Shown here in pieces: positions 38,173 to 46,141 of a stretch of DNA of 64,000 bases. The DNA lies in assembly GCA_025149285.1 (NCBI GenBank), contig CP102274.1, forward strand, positions 144,001-208,000, written 5' to 3'. The notes under the pieces are model-generated. The model was not told where the DNA came from. It saw only the letters and a list, made by a program, of their open reading frames with translations, and did no database searches. The position numbers and the translations under genes were made by a program. The first letter of the stretch is position 1, and the number at the start of each line of letters is the position of its first letter. This DNA comes from Hungatella hathewayi (GTDB lineage Bacteria > Bacillota > Clostridia > Lachnospirales > Lachnospiraceae).

Positions 38173-39951
38173 GTGAGTACAATAAGTAATGCAGAACGCA
38201 TTTGGAATACAGTGAAATACATGACTCCTCGACAGTGGATATATCGACTGTATTACATTGCAAGAAGGCCTTTTAAGCGAAAAACAAAAATTAGAACAAC
38301 TAAAATAGTGATTACTAAAATTCCATACATATATAAAAAGGGGATACCCAAAACTGGTTTTTTAGAAGAAGCCGATGGTATTTTAAATGGCGTATTTCCT
38401 ACTGTATCAGGACAGACTATTTCATTTGACAATAAGATTGATTGGGATTGCACTGGTGTTACGTATCGTTTGAAATGTTTTAGAATCAATGATTTTAAAT
38501 ATTTATTATCCTTATCTGATGCATTTAAACAGACAGGACAAATTAAATACTTAAATAAAGGCTTCGATCTAATCGAGGATTGGATTCAACAAAATAGTGA
38601 TTATATTACGGGAGATAAATGGAATCCATATGTAATTGCCGAAAGATTAATGAATTGGATTGGATTCATATCAGAAAATGCACATCAAGTGCAAAAAAGT
38701 ACAGGTAAATATACAAGTTCAATATGGAGTCAAGCTAAAGAATTAAAAAGTTCTGTTGAATATCAATTAGGCGCTAATCATCTGCTTAGTGAAGGAAAAG
38801 CGTTAATGTATGCAGGGGCATTTTTAAATAATCCCGTCTTTTATAAGTACGGAAAAAAACTGTTAATTAAGGAAGCGGCGTTACAGTTCCTTCCGGACGG
38901 AGGTCATTATGAAAGGAGCATATCTTACCACGTAGAGTCTTTACAGCAGCTGTTTGAAGCAACTGTTTTAATGGTATGGAGAAAAGAGATTCTTGATAGC
39001 AGATTTGCAGATGTTCTATGTAATGCATATACATTTCTTAATGGAATGATAAGCAGCGACGGACATATTCCATTAGTTAATGATGCGTCATATGACTATC
39101 CGTTTGGTGCAGCTGATTTTCTCGGAACCAGCAAGGTCATTTTCAATGATGCTGCGCCTAAAGGAAAAATTGGTTTCTATAGCAGTAGATGGGAGGAAAT
39201 AAAAGTTTTAACGAGAAAACCAGATTGGAATCCCGTAACTATATATAAAGACACAGGTTATGTACATGACCTGTTTGAGTATAATGGCATAAAACATTCA
39301 ATTTATTTTGATGTCGGAAATTGTGGACCTGATGAAAACTTGGGGCATGCGCATGCAGATTCCTTAAGTGTATTATGGGCTACCGAAGAAACGCAGATAT
39401 TTGCAGATAGTGGGGTATTTACCTACGAACCTGGCAATGAACGAAATTATTGTAGAAGTACGAAAGCACATAACACGGTAGAAATAGATGGTAGAAATAG
39501 TTCGGAAATCTGGTCGGCATTTCGAGTGGCTATAAGGTCCCATGGAATATTGATTAATTCAAGGTGCAGTGATACAGATGATGAATTTACCGCATTACAT
39601 GATGGATATGAAAATATACTAGATAAGCCTGTTTCTCATATCAGAAAGTTAGAGATTGATAAGATTAATGGAAGAATAAAGATTTCTGACTATCTAAAGG
39701 GAAAGGGGAAACATGAGGCAGTCGTTAGATACCATCTTACTCCAGGTCGTGAAGTAGTACGGTTAGATGAAAATGAAGTTATTATAGATAAGATTTATAA
39801 GATAACGAGTTCAAATGCAATAGAAATCGCCAGATGTAAAGTAGCCTCAAACTTTGGTATGAAAGAGAACTCCATTTGTTTAGAAATAAATAGTACATTT
39901 AATTTAGAAGAAAAGATTGTGACTAATATATATTTTAATACATCAATATGA
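38173..39951 (+). CDS. Heparinase II/III-family protein
   Basis: 592 residues beginning at a GTG 2 nt after the previous stop. The N-terminal toroid (about 100-330; WNPYVIAERLMNWI, LGANHLLSEGKALMYAGAFL, DGGHYERSISYHVESLQQLFE) and C-terminal beta domain (about 360-590; DVGNCGPDENLGHAHADSLSVLW, STKAHNTVEIDGRNSSEIW) are those of heparinase II/III and alginate-lyase proteins. In EPS clusters these usually act on the polymer being made. No signal peptide is visible. Confidence 0.88.
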   Translation: MSTISNAERIWNTVKYMTPRQWIYRLYYIARRPFKRKTKIRTTKIVITKIPYIYKKGIPKTGFLEEADGILNGVFPTVSGQTISFDNKIDWDCTGVTYRLKCFRINDFKYLLSLSDAFKQTGQIKYLNKGFDLIEDWIQQNSDYITGDKWNPYVIAERLMNWIGFISENAHQVQKSTGKYTSSIWSQAKELKSSVEYQLGANHLLSEGKALMYAGAFLNNPVFYKYGKKLLIKEAALQFLPDGGHYERSISYHVESLQQLFEATVLMVWRKEILDSRFADVLCNAYTFLNGMISSDGHIPLVNDASYDYPFGAADFLGTSKVIFNDAAPKGKIGFYSSRWEEIKVLTRKPDWNPVTIYKDTGYVHDLFEYNGIKHSIYFDVGNCGPDENLGHAHADSLSVLWATEETQIFADSGVFTYEPGNERNYCRSTKAHNTVEIDGRNSSEIWSAFRVAIRSHGILINSRCSDTDDEFTALHDGYENILDKPVSHIRKLEIDKINGRIKISDYLKGKGKHEAVVRYHLTPGREVVRLDENEVIIDKIYKITSSNAIEIARCKVASNFGMKENSICLEINSTFNLEEKIVTNIYFNTSI

Positions 39952-39963
39952 GGGAGAGAAGAA

Positions 39964-40881
39964 ATGGTCAATGTAATTGGTTTAGGTTATATAGGATTAC
40001 CTACAGCGCTGATGTTGGCTTCTCACGGAGTCAAAGTTATAGGCACGGACTATAGTAATGAATTAATTAATACTTTAAATGCTGGAAAAACCACATTTCA
40101 AGAAAATGGTCTGGATAAACTTTTTGCAGACGCAGTTAGCGCAGGAATAGAATTTAGTACAGAGTACCAAGTTACTGACACATATATTGTATCTGTTCCT
40201 ACACCATATGATAAGTTTAGTAAAAAAATAGATGCCTATTACGTAATAGCAGCCATAAAAAGTATAATGAATGTTTGTCCAAACGGAGCAACTGTAGTAA
40301 TTGAATCAACAGTGTCTCCTGGTACAATTGATAAACAAATAAGGCCTGTTATTGAAAAAAATGGTTTCAAACTTAATAAAGATATCTATCTGGTACATGC
40401 ACCTGAACGTATTATTCCGGGGAATATGGTATACGAGCTACTCCATAATAATAGAACAATTGGCGCAGATGACCAAGCTATTGGTGAAAGAATTAAGGCC
40501 CTTTATGCGCAATTCTGTCAGGGCGAAATTGTTGTTACGGATATTAAAACTGCAGAGATGACTAAGGTTGTTGAAAATACGTACCGCGCTGTGAATATCG
40601 CATTTGCGAACGAGTTGGCAAAAATATGCCGTCACGATAATATGGATGTTTATGAGATTATCAAAATATGTAATATGCATCCTAGAGTCAATATTTTACA
40701 ACCAGGTCCCGGCGTTGGAGGTCATTGCATATCTGTAGACCCATGGTTTTTGGTTGGTGATTACCCTAGTCTTGCAAAGGTCATTGATGAATCTATGAGG
40801 ACCAATGATGGGATGCCAGACTTTGTTCTTAATAGAATATACGAAATTATGAAAGAAAAAGGTAAAATAGAAACTTGTTAG
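39964..40881 (+). CDS. UDP-sugar dehydrogenase (WecC-like), C-terminally truncated
   Basis: 305 residues against about 400-420 for the family. The NAD-binding N-terminal domain (VIGLGYIGLPTALMLASHGVKVIGTD) and the central domain are intact, with VESTVSPGT, APERIIPG, EMTKVVENTYRAVNIAFANELA and the catalytic Cys loop GPGVGGHCISVDPWF. The C-terminal UDP-binding domain is missing. One base before the stop, another frame continues as LGGLYRENP (40878-40904), reminiscent of the family's GLTYKEN, so a frameshift plus insertion of the adjacent element may have destroyed the gene. Probably inactive. Confidence 0.85.
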   Translation: MVNVIGLGYIGLPTALMLASHGVKVIGTDYSNELINTLNAGKTTFQENGLDKLFADAVSAGIEFSTEYQVTDTYIVSVPTPYDKFSKKIDAYYVIAAIKSIMNVCPNGATVVIESTVSPGTIDKQIRPVIEKNGFKLNKDIYLVHAPERIIPGNMVYELLHNNRTIGADDQAIGERIKALYAQFCQGEIVVTDIKTAEMTKVVENTYRAVNIAFANELAKICRHDNMDVYEIIKICNMHPRVNILQPGPGVGGHCISVDPWFLVGDYPSLAKVIDESMRTNDGMPDFVLNRIYEIMKEKGKIETC

Positions 40882-41026
40882 GTGGCTTATACCGAGAAAA
40901 TCCAGTAAAATCAAGGAATTATGAAGCGGTTAAGAGTAGTAAAAAGTGGGAAAATGTAGGTAATTCATACATTATTCCTGCACTACTCCTATACCGCTAT
41001 TCCTATATTTGAGCGTCAAATACAAG
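40882..41026. other. Probable left junction (attL side) of integrated element
   Basis: 145 bp between the broken dehydrogenase gene and the stop of the integrase gene. Integrase genes commonly abut their attachment site. The core cannot be defined because the right end of the element is outside the window. Confidence 0.5.
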
Positions 41027-42265
41027 TCATTTTATTTTTTCTATTTCAGTTCTGAGCCATTCAAATTCTCTGGCTGTATACACCTTTTCGGTGATATCTG
41101 AAATCTTATGTCCGACCATATATTTGATAGCGTATTCATCGACTTTAGCATCTTTGCATTTGGTTACGAAATGCTTTCTGCCGTCGTGAGGTCTATGATC
41201 CGGGTTGAGTTTAAGCTCGTCCCGAATGCGATTGAATATTTTGCTATACCGATTGTATGTCAACTTGGTATTCTTACCGCGGCGATCTTCATCTGTATAA
41301 TTGAAAAGATATTTGCTCCCAAGTTGATCAGCCTCTTCGTATGATTTAGAAACCAAGTCCCTTATCCGAGGATGAATCGGTACAACTCTGTTTTCACCAG
41401 CATCGGTTTTAATTCCACCTTTAAATGTCCAGTTCGATAAATCAACATCTGCTAATTCTATCAGACCTAACTCCTGGGGTCTCCATCCAGAATAGCATTG
41501 AATAATCATGAACTCAATCCCATATTTATGTCCGAGATTCTTCCACAGAAGAGCCATCTCATCATCAGAGAATGGAATGTGTTCTTTCTTGACAGTCTGT
41601 ATTTCTTTAATGGTATCGTCTGTAAGCTTGAATGTTCTCGAATAGTTCCGATCTACAAGTTCGTATTCAACAGCATAGTCGAGCATCTGATTGAAGAGCG
41701 TCTTTATCTTATTCTTCATTGATGCGCTTGGTGTCTGCTCTTGGCCTCTTACGGTAGCAACACCTTCTTCCATGCAGCCTTTTATGTGCCTTGCTCGAAC
41801 ATCCATGACTCGCATATCGTAAACAGCAGAGCAGTATTGCCAAGCCGATGTAGTAGCTCTGGCGCTGTCGTCGCTCTTCAGAGTCTTGAAATATTCCGGT
41901 GTCCATTTGTCGTACAGTTCCTTGACTGTGATAGACGGTTCCAGGTCATACGGATTCTTATTAAATTCCACAAGAGCTGTGTATGCATCATTGTATGTTG
42001 GAAAGTATGACTCCGGTTTCAACGGCTTACATATTGGTTTGCCATTCTTGTCCTTTCCAACCGTAACCATTGCACGGAAAGGGTTCCTTAAATTTCTACC
42101 TTTAATCTCACTTATTTGACCGAAACCGTTTGGAAGCCGCCTGCGCTTATTTGGTTTACGAGACGATTTGGGCTTTGCGTCTGGTTTCAGCGGGTATCCA
42201 CAATGCGGACAGGTATTTGCTTTATCGCTTACCTGTAAGTCGCACTCCGGGCATTGTATCAGCAT
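41027..42265 (-). CDS. int: Tyrosine integrase with N-terminal zinc ribbon
   Basis: The start at 42265 has GAGGAGG upstream; the longer frame to 42334 would begin inside the predicted promoter. Residues 4-24 form a zinc ribbon (CPECDLQVSDKANTCPHCGY). An SAM-like arm/core-binding region is followed by the catalytic domain with Arg in SGWRPQELG, HDGRKHF (H-x2-R), GHKISD (His) and the nucleophile Tyr in ITEKVYT. It catalyses site-specific integration/excision of the element. It reads toward the truncated dehydrogenase. Confidence 0.93.
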   Translation of the reverse strand: MLIQCPECDLQVSDKANTCPHCGYPLKPDAKPKSSRKPNKRRRLPNGFGQISEIKGRNLRNPFRAMVTVGKDKNGKPICKPLKPESYFPTYNDAYTALVEFNKNPYDLEPSITVKELYDKWTPEYFKTLKSDDSARATTSAWQYCSAVYDMRVMDVRARHIKGCMEEGVATVRGQEQTPSASMKNKIKTLFNQMLDYAVEYELVDRNYSRTFKLTDDTIKEIQTVKKEHIPFSDDEMALLWKNLGHKYGIEFMIIQCYSGWRPQELGLIELADVDLSNWTFKGGIKTDAGENRVVPIHPRIRDLVSKSYEEADQLGSKYLFNYTDEDRRGKNTKLTYNRYSKIFNRIRDELKLNPDHRPHDGRKHFVTKCKDAKVDEYAIKYMVGHKISDITEKVYTAREFEWLRTEIEKIK

Positions 42266-42329
42266 ATTAAATCCCTCCTCATGATAATGAACCGAGATTT
42301 TATGTTGGATTGTTGATTTATCGTTAGTA

Positions 42330-42369
42330 ATCATATATCATAGTGTAGGAATTGTCAACTCCTACACTA
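42330..42369 (-). promoter_or_regulatory. Integrase promoter overlapped by perfect inverted repeat
   Basis: On the minus strand TTGACA (42353-42358), 17-bp spacer and TATGAT (42330-42335) form a near-consensus promoter. The 10-bp arms TAGTGTAGGA (42341-42350) and TCCTACACTA (42360-42369) flank the -35 box, as an operator would. Confidence 0.75.
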
Positions 42370-42381
42370 ATTTTTTATATT

Positions 42382-42395
42382 TTAACCTAGGATAG
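42382..42395 (+). repeat. Short repeat CTAACCTAGRATAG, copy 1
   Basis: TTAACCTAGGATAG, 15 bp before the DUF6431 gene; one of three related sites in the control region (others at 42975 and 44111). Confidence 0.5.
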
Positions 42396-42409
42396 AAAGG
42401 GTTAGGTAT

Positions 42410-42724
42410 ATGATCAGTAACAATACATCAACCTGCCAGGACTGCGGTGGAAAATTGAAATACTATGACAAAGTTAGAAGAATTGTACGGACGAAAGGTC
42501 GTGTGAGCAAATGGGTGAATATTCCGAGGTATCAATGCTCCGAATGCGGATGTATACATCGGTATCTCCCAGATTATATTTACCCATACAAGCAATACGA
42601 ATCGGAAATAATAGCCGGTGTTATAGAGGGACTGATCACTTGCGAGACTTTTGGATATGAAGATTATCCATGTGAGATGACTATGATACGTTGGAAGGCG
42701 CATAAATCGCAACTGCTTTTATGA
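42410..42724 (+). CDS. DUF6431-like zinc-ribbon protein
   Basis: 104 residues with two Cys pairs (CQDCGG and CSECGC) making a zinc ribbon, followed by LPDYIYPYKQYESEIIAGVIEG and a putative helix-turn-helix (MTMIRWK), like the N-terminal part of some transposase regulators. Divergent from the integrase, so a role in control of integration or excision is plausible but unproven. Confidence 0.65.
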   Translation: MISNNTSTCQDCGGKLKYYDKVRRIVRTKGRVSKWVNIPRYQCSECGCIHRYLPDYIYPYKQYESEIIAGVIEGLITCETFGYEDYPCEMTMIRWKAHKSQLLL

Positions 42725-42752
42725 ATAGAATACATATTTACGGAGGTGCGAT

Positions 42753-42917
42753 ATGAGTGTAGAAGAAAGACATCTGCTGAATAAAATTCGATTTTTCGAG
42801 GATATGCTTTTGAGAAGTAAGGATTATCGTCAGCAGGAAAACATCGGAAAGGAATTGACTGTAATGCGTATTCGGTTACAGAAACTACGGTTTAACAAAA
42901 TGAGAACAGGGGCTTAG
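42753..42917 (+). CDS. Small helical protein (54 aa)
   Basis: MSVEERHLLNKIRFFEDM... basic, mainly helical with coiled-coil spacing. CGGAGG lies 7 nt before the ATG. Ends at a terminator. Function unknown. Confidence 0.7.
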   Translation: MSVEERHLLNKIRFFEDMLLRSKDYRQQENIGKELTVMRIRLQKLRFNKMRTGA

Positions 42918-42936
42918 CAAAGCCTCTTTCTTTTTG
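42907..42936 (+). terminator. Terminator after 54-aa gene
   Basis: AGGGGCTT-AGCA-AAGCCTCT stem then TTCTTTTTG; the stop codon lies in the loop region. Confidence 0.75.
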
Positions 42937-42974
42937 CTCATATCCACCGAGGTTGTTTTTACTAAATGCTGTTC

Positions 42975-42988
42975 CTAACCTAGAATAG
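42975..42988 (+). repeat. Short repeat CTAACCTAGRATAG, copy 2
   Basis: CTAACCTAGAATAG, 24 bp before the start of the 43012 gene. Confidence 0.5.
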
Positions 42989-43011
42989 CCGTTGAAAGGA
43001 GGTAGCAGCCA

Positions 43012-43263
43012 ATGAATGAAAATGAATTTGCAACTGGCTCGGTTCCGGTAATGGTTGCGGCACGAATTTACGGCAAAGACGCGTCATGGGTTAGGGCCGG
43101 TATTATATCTGGATGGTTGCCAATCGGAAAAGCCACAAGGAATGGTCAGTTAGTGACAAAAATTGAGGACATGAATTCTAAGTACGGACGTATCAATTTT
43201 TATATTTCACCGAAGCGCTTGTACGAGGAGACTGGTTATGTGTGGAAAGGGGAGAAGCGCTAA
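43012..43263 (+). CDS. Small HTH protein, excisionase-like
   Basis: 83 residues; VPVMVAARIYGKDASWVRAGIISGWLPIGKA resembles the winged-helix/MerR-type fold of excisionase-like proteins. GAAAGGAGG precedes the ATG. Position near the integrase fits a recombination directionality or regulatory role. Identification is tentative. Confidence 0.5.
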   Translation: MNENEFATGSVPVMVAARIYGKDASWVRAGIISGWLPIGKATRNGQLVTKIEDMNSKYGRINFYISPKRLYEETGYVWKGEKR

Positions 43264-43682
43264 TGGGAACAACAATACGTCCGGAGCTATCTGAAAAGAA
43301 TCCTTATTGGATAGAAAAACACCGTTATTACGAATTGAAGCATTTTTGTCTTCAGTATCCGATCTGGAGAAAAGCTTATTCGGTTCTTGACGGGTATGCT
43401 AATCCACCAAAAGATTCAGCATCATTCGTGATCACCAGTACACTTGGTGATCCAACTGCAAAATGCGCTATGGCTAAGACATATTATTCCGAACGTACGG
43501 ATATGGTCGAGAGGGTTGCAGAGCAGACTGATCGAGAACTGGCAGAGTATATTTTAAAAGCTGTAACAGAGGGATGGTCTTATGACATTCTTAAAGCTAG
43601 ATTAGAAATTCCATGTTGTAAGGATGTCTACTACGAATTGTACAGACGATTTTTCTGGTTACTTAACAAGGAGCGGAAATGA
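43263..43682 (+). CDS. Phage regulator-like protein with C-terminal HTH
   Basis: 139 residues starting at the ATG that overlaps the previous TAA. The C-terminal segment GWSYDILKARLEIPCCKDVYYELYRRFFWLLNKER has the shape of RinA/ArpU-type phage activators, which end in a helix-turn-helix; the N-terminal part (YWIEKHRYYELKHFCLQYPIWRKAY) is conserved in phage proteins of this size. It could regulate the element's later genes. Confidence 0.5.
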   Translation: MGTTIRPELSEKNPYWIEKHRYYELKHFCLQYPIWRKAYSVLDGYANPPKDSASFVITSTLGDPTAKCAMAKTYYSERTDMVERVAEQTDRELAEYILKAVTEGWSYDILKARLEIPCCKDVYYELYRRFFWLLNKERK

Positions 43683-43683
43683 T

Positions 43684-43890
43684 ATGAAGATTGTCGATAA
43701 AGCTGTGAAGAAGGTATACCGGTTCAACTGTCCAAATTGCCAGAGCCGACTTGAGGGCGAGAGTAAGGAATTTGAGGATATCGGTGGGAAGATTAGCAAA
43801 TTCTTTTGCCCAGTATGCAAGAAGGACCGTTATATTACATGGTCTGATCTTCGGAAGAAAACGGTGTACGAAGGTGAGAACACGCAATAA
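43684..43890 (+). CDS. Zinc-ribbon protein (68 aa)
   Basis: Two pairs CPNC and CPVC about 31 residues apart form a zinc ribbon. The start at 43684 follows the GGAG of GGAGCGGAAAT. Its stop codon lies inside the first CGCA-N14-TATTAT-G motif. Confidence 0.75.
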   Translation: MKIVDKAVKKVYRFNCPNCQSRLEGESKEFEDIGGKISKFFCPVCKKDRYITWSDLRKKTVYEGENTQ

Positions 43891-43907
43891 TTACAACTCC
43901 CTTTATG
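43883..43907 (+). promoter_or_regulatory. Element promoter motif, site 1
   Basis: CGCA, 14 nt, CTTTAT, G. The G at 43907 starts GAAAGGAG, so an RNA beginning there would start with the ribosome-binding site of the 43925 gene. Confidence 0.6.
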
Positions 43908-43924
43908 AAAGGAGAGTGACTACT

Positions 43925-44089
43925 ATGTCTAATTTAAAGAATGTTATCATTTATTTGTTGTCGGTATTGATCGCGTTTGAAAGCGGGGTATTGCTTTTTA
44001 TAGTGGGGATGTTTACCGTAACAAATGATCTTAAAAACGATCGAAAGAATCGAAGCGTTAGTTACAGATCTTATCGTAAAGGAGATTGA
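43925..44089 (+). CDS. Small membrane protein (54 aa)
   Basis: One hydrophobic helix (about 6-31; VIIYLLSVLIAFESGVLLFIVG) and a basic C-terminal tail ending in a run of Arg, Ser and Tyr. Transcribed from motif site 1. Function unknown. Confidence 0.7.
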   Translation: MSNLKNVIIYLLSVLIAFESGVLLFIVGMFTVTNDLKNDRKNRSVSYRSYRKGD

Positions 44090-44113
44090 GCCAGCAATGG
44101 CTCTTTCTTTTTA
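44088..44113 (+). terminator. Terminator after 54-aa membrane protein
   Basis: GAGCCA-GCAA-TGGCTC then TTTCTTTTT. Confidence 0.85.
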
Positions 44114-44124
44114 TTCTAGGTTAG
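44111..44124 (-). repeat. Short repeat CTAACCTAGRATAG, copy 3 (reverse)
   Basis: TTATTCTAGGTTAG, reverse complement of copy 2 except one end base; follows a terminator. Confidence 0.5.
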
Positions 44125-44221
44125 ATACCGTACGTAGGTTACCGTGAAACATGTTATTTTGATATTTGAAAAATTGCCGGGTGGTATTTTTCAGAAAAAC
44201 ATTTTGGAAGGAGGAGCAGAA

Positions 44222-44446
44222 GTGAGCTTGATGATTGGATTACTGATCGGAATAATGGTTGGGGTGTTATTGTCTCGATTTATATTCAGGGAAAAACCGG
44301 TTGGTTCGCTTAGGGTCGATGAATCAGATCCAGATAGCGGACCTTATTTATTTCTCGAATTAGATCGGTCTGGCGCGGATGCAATTTATAAGCAGCGTTA
44401 CGTACGTTTGCGAGTGGAGCTGAAAAATTATATTTCGCACAAATAA
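44222..44446 (+). CDS. Small membrane protein (74 aa)
   Basis: GTG start at 44222 with AAGGAGG upstream; a longer ATG frame from 44144 lacks a ribosome-binding site. One N-terminal helix (MIGLLIGIMVGVLLSRFIF) and a soluble tail (LFLELDRSGADAIYKQRYVRLRVEL). Function unknown. Confidence 0.7.
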   Translation: MSLMIGLLIGIMVGVLLSRFIFREKPVGSLRVDESDPDSGPYLFLELDRSGADAIYKQRYVRLRVELKNYISHK

Positions 44447-44460
44447 CACTCTCTATTATG
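44436..44460 (+). promoter_or_regulatory. Element promoter motif, site 2
   Basis: CGCA, 14 nt, TATTAT, G; 36 bp before the 44496 gene. Overlaps the end of the upstream gene. Confidence 0.65.
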
Positions 44461-44495
44461 GAATGAACCTAATAATTATTTGAAAGGAGAACGAA

Positions 44496-44912
44496 ATGGA
44501 AGAGAAAAACATCGAAGAATTATTAAGTGAGGAGATTGCAGCACAGATTGAGGCTTTATCTGATTTGCAGTCCGGAAGCAAAGAAAAATCAACAGCGATT
44601 GATGATCTGACAAAGCTTTACAAGCTGAGAATCGAAGAGAACAAGAGTGTGTGGGATGCTGATGAGAAGTACAATCGGCGTATGATGGACGAAGAGTCTG
44701 TTACGAAAGATGGCGACTTCAAAGATCGGCAGATCGCAGAGCAGGTTAAGGATCGATATTTCAGAGTTGGTATTGCAGCGGCAGAATTATTGATTCCGTT
44801 GATGTGTTATGGCATCTGGATGAATAAAGGATTTAAGTTTGAAGAAACTGGAACCTTCACATCTTCAACATTCAAAGGGTTAATCAACCGTTTTAGACCT
44901 ACGAAGAAGTAG
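44496..44912 (+). CDS. Phage-type protein with C-terminal membrane segment (138 aa)
   Basis: Acidic, helical N-terminal two thirds (EELLSEEIAAQIEALSDLQSGSKEKSTAIDDLTKLYKLRIEENK) and a short hydrophobic stretch (VGIAAAELLIPLMCYGIWM, about 92-110). GAAAGGAG precedes the ATG. Not a family I can name; own promoter motif and terminator. Confidence 0.7.
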   Translation: MEEKNIEELLSEEIAAQIEALSDLQSGSKEKSTAIDDLTKLYKLRIEENKSVWDADEKYNRRMMDEESVTKDGDFKDRQIAEQVKDRYFRVGIAAAELLIPLMCYGIWMNKGFKFEETGTFTSSTFKGLINRFRPTKK

Positions 44913-44932
44913 AGAGGAAATTCTGAAACGTT

Positions 44933-44968
44933 GGGGACGTGTGTAACGCATGTCCTCTTCGTTTTTTT
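44933..44968 (+). terminator. Terminator after 138-aa gene
   Basis: GGGGACGTGTG-TAA-CGCATGTCCTC stem then TTCGTTTTTTT. Confidence 0.88.
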
Positions 44969-44970
44969 CT

Positions 44971-44995
44971 CGTGAAAAATGCAAGGGCTATTATG
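44971..44995 (+). promoter_or_regulatory. Element promoter motif, site 3 (degenerate)
   Basis: CGTG (variant of CGCA), 14 nt, TATTAT, G, then AGAGA. Directly follows the terminator at 44933. Confidence 0.55.
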
Positions 44996-45015
44996 AGAGA
45001 ATAAAGCTTTATCTC

Positions 45016-45045
45016 TTGAACTACAGACAACAGCTTGTATACTAT
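45016..45045 (+). promoter_or_regulatory. Possible sigma-A promoter downstream of site 3
   Basis: TTGAAC (45016-45021), 18-bp spacer, TACTAT (45040-45045), 41 bp before the 45086 gene. Would give host-polymerase transcription of this gene as well. Confidence 0.45.
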
Positions 45046-45085
45046 ATGTATGGGAGCTGGACAGTACGAAAGGAGATATTTAGCT

Positions 45086-45334
45086 ATGAGTATTTTTAAC
45101 GAGGAGCAAATTAAAGCAATGTTCAGCAGAGAGTATATCTGTCATGAGTGTGGGCATTTAATGGAGTTCGAGGATGAGTGGGAAGATACGCTGGTGTGTC
45201 CCCACTGCGGCCACAGTATAGATTTAGATGATTACGGCCGCGAAGGAAATGAAGAATATGAGAACTTATACCCAACCAGAGAAGAAGTATTGGGCATTGC
45301 GAATGATGATTCCGAGGAAGATTCAGACTATTAA
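45086..45334 (+). CDS. Zinc-ribbon protein with acidic tail (82 aa)
   Basis: CHECGH...CPHCGH zinc ribbon (about 19-43) and a C-terminal run rich in Glu/Asp. GAAAGGAG precedes the start. DNA or RNA polymerase binding is a common role of such proteins, but nothing here proves it. Confidence 0.75.
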   Translation: MSIFNEEQIKAMFSREYICHECGHLMEFEDEWEDTLVCPHCGHSIDLDDYGREGNEEYENLYPTREEVLGIANDDSEEDSDY

Positions 45335-45351
45335 AAACATAAGCTAAATGG

Positions 45352-45390
45352 GAGAGGGTCTTAGAGAAATCTAAGGCTCTTTTCTTTTTG
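45352..45390 (+). terminator. Terminator after zinc-ribbon gene
   Basis: GAGAGGGTCTTAGA-GAAA-TCTAAGGCTCTTTTC stem then TTTTTG. Confidence 0.85.
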
Positions 45391-45406
45391 CTATGAGGAG
45401 ATAGAA

Positions 45407-45766
45407 ATGCGGTACCATTATCAAAAGCCAGACATTTATTTGTCAATGTACGGCGAACTTTACATTTGCAATCATCCTGTGTATGATCGCTGCACTCTAT
45501 TTACGATAGGGAATAAAGGTCTGGCAGTGATCCAGCAGCGATTTAGTGCAGATACAAAAAGTACATATTGGACAGAGGTCGATTCATGGCTGACAGACTC
45601 TTTATATTTACATCCAAAATTCAAGGAATATTTCGACAGCCGATCCGGAGAGTGTACGGAAGGATTGTATCCAACGGTCACTATAAGACAAATAATGTGG
45701 GCGTTAAAAATGAAACCAATACAGCGTCAGCGATGGGAAACGTGTTTCGATAGACGTGAGATTTGA
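45407..45766 (+). CDS. Conserved phage protein (119 aa)
   Basis: The C-terminal region LHPKFKEYFDSRSGECTEGLYPTVTIRQIMWALKMKP...RWETCFDRR is rich in conserved-looking residues (Cys, Trp, Arg). GAGGAG before the ATG. I do not recognise the family; no membrane segment. Confidence 0.7.
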   Translation: MRYHYQKPDIYLSMYGELYICNHPVYDRCTLFTIGNKGLAVIQQRFSADTKSTYWTEVDSWLTDSLYLHPKFKEYFDSRSGECTEGLYPTVTIRQIMWALKMKPIQRQRWETCFDRREI

Positions 45767-45767
45767 G

Positions 45768-45792
45768 CGCATTTTTTACAAAGACTTTTATG
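45768..45792 (+). promoter_or_regulatory. Element promoter motif, site 4
   Basis: CGCA, 14 nt with TTACAA, TTTTAT, G, then GAAAAGG; 41 bp before the 45833 gene. Confidence 0.6.
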
Positions 45793-45832
45793 GAAAAGGA
45801 ACTAAATAATTTCACATAAAGGAGAAAGAAAA

Positions 45833-46066
45833 ATGATTGAAACTTATGTATCTATCGGAAAAGTAACTGATTATGCGATTGGTGTTCTTAAGTATTTCGC
45901 TACGGCTAGTTCGATTTTACTGATTAGTATTATTGGAGCTTTGACGGCGTGGATATTTTGGAGTGCTGTTGGTATGATTGTTGCCATCGTAGGTATAGTA
46001 ATAGCAACCATTGTATTGACCTTGGGAATTTATGAGTTACATACCCAAAAGAGACGGAGACGCTAA
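45833..46066 (+). CDS. Small two-helix membrane protein (77 aa)
   Basis: Two hydrophobic helices (about 17-42 and 44-66) and a basic tail. AAAGGAG before the ATG. Function unknown. Confidence 0.7.
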   Translation: MIETYVSIGKVTDYAIGVLKYFATASSILLISIIGALTAWIFWSAVGMIVAIVGIVIATIVLTLGIYELHTQKRRRR

Positions 46067-46083
46067 CAACGTCTCTTCTTTTT
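46057..46083 (+). terminator. Terminator after two-helix protein
   Basis: GAGACG-CTAACAA-CGTCTC then TTCTTTTTC; the stop TAA lies in the loop. Confidence 0.85.
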
Positions 46084-46108
46084 CGCCAAAATAACAGTTC
46101 CTTTTATG
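46084..46108 (+). promoter_or_regulatory. Element promoter motif, site 5
   Basis: CGCC (variant), 14 nt, TTTTAT, G, beginning directly at the end of the terminator T run; 34 bp before the 46142 gene. Confidence 0.6.
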
Positions 46109-46141
46109 AAAAACTGAAGCTTTGAAAGGAGTAAAAGGAGC

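Noticed and set aside
41498..42119. Plus-strand frames inside the integrase gene
   Set aside because: Shadows of the integrase reading frame.
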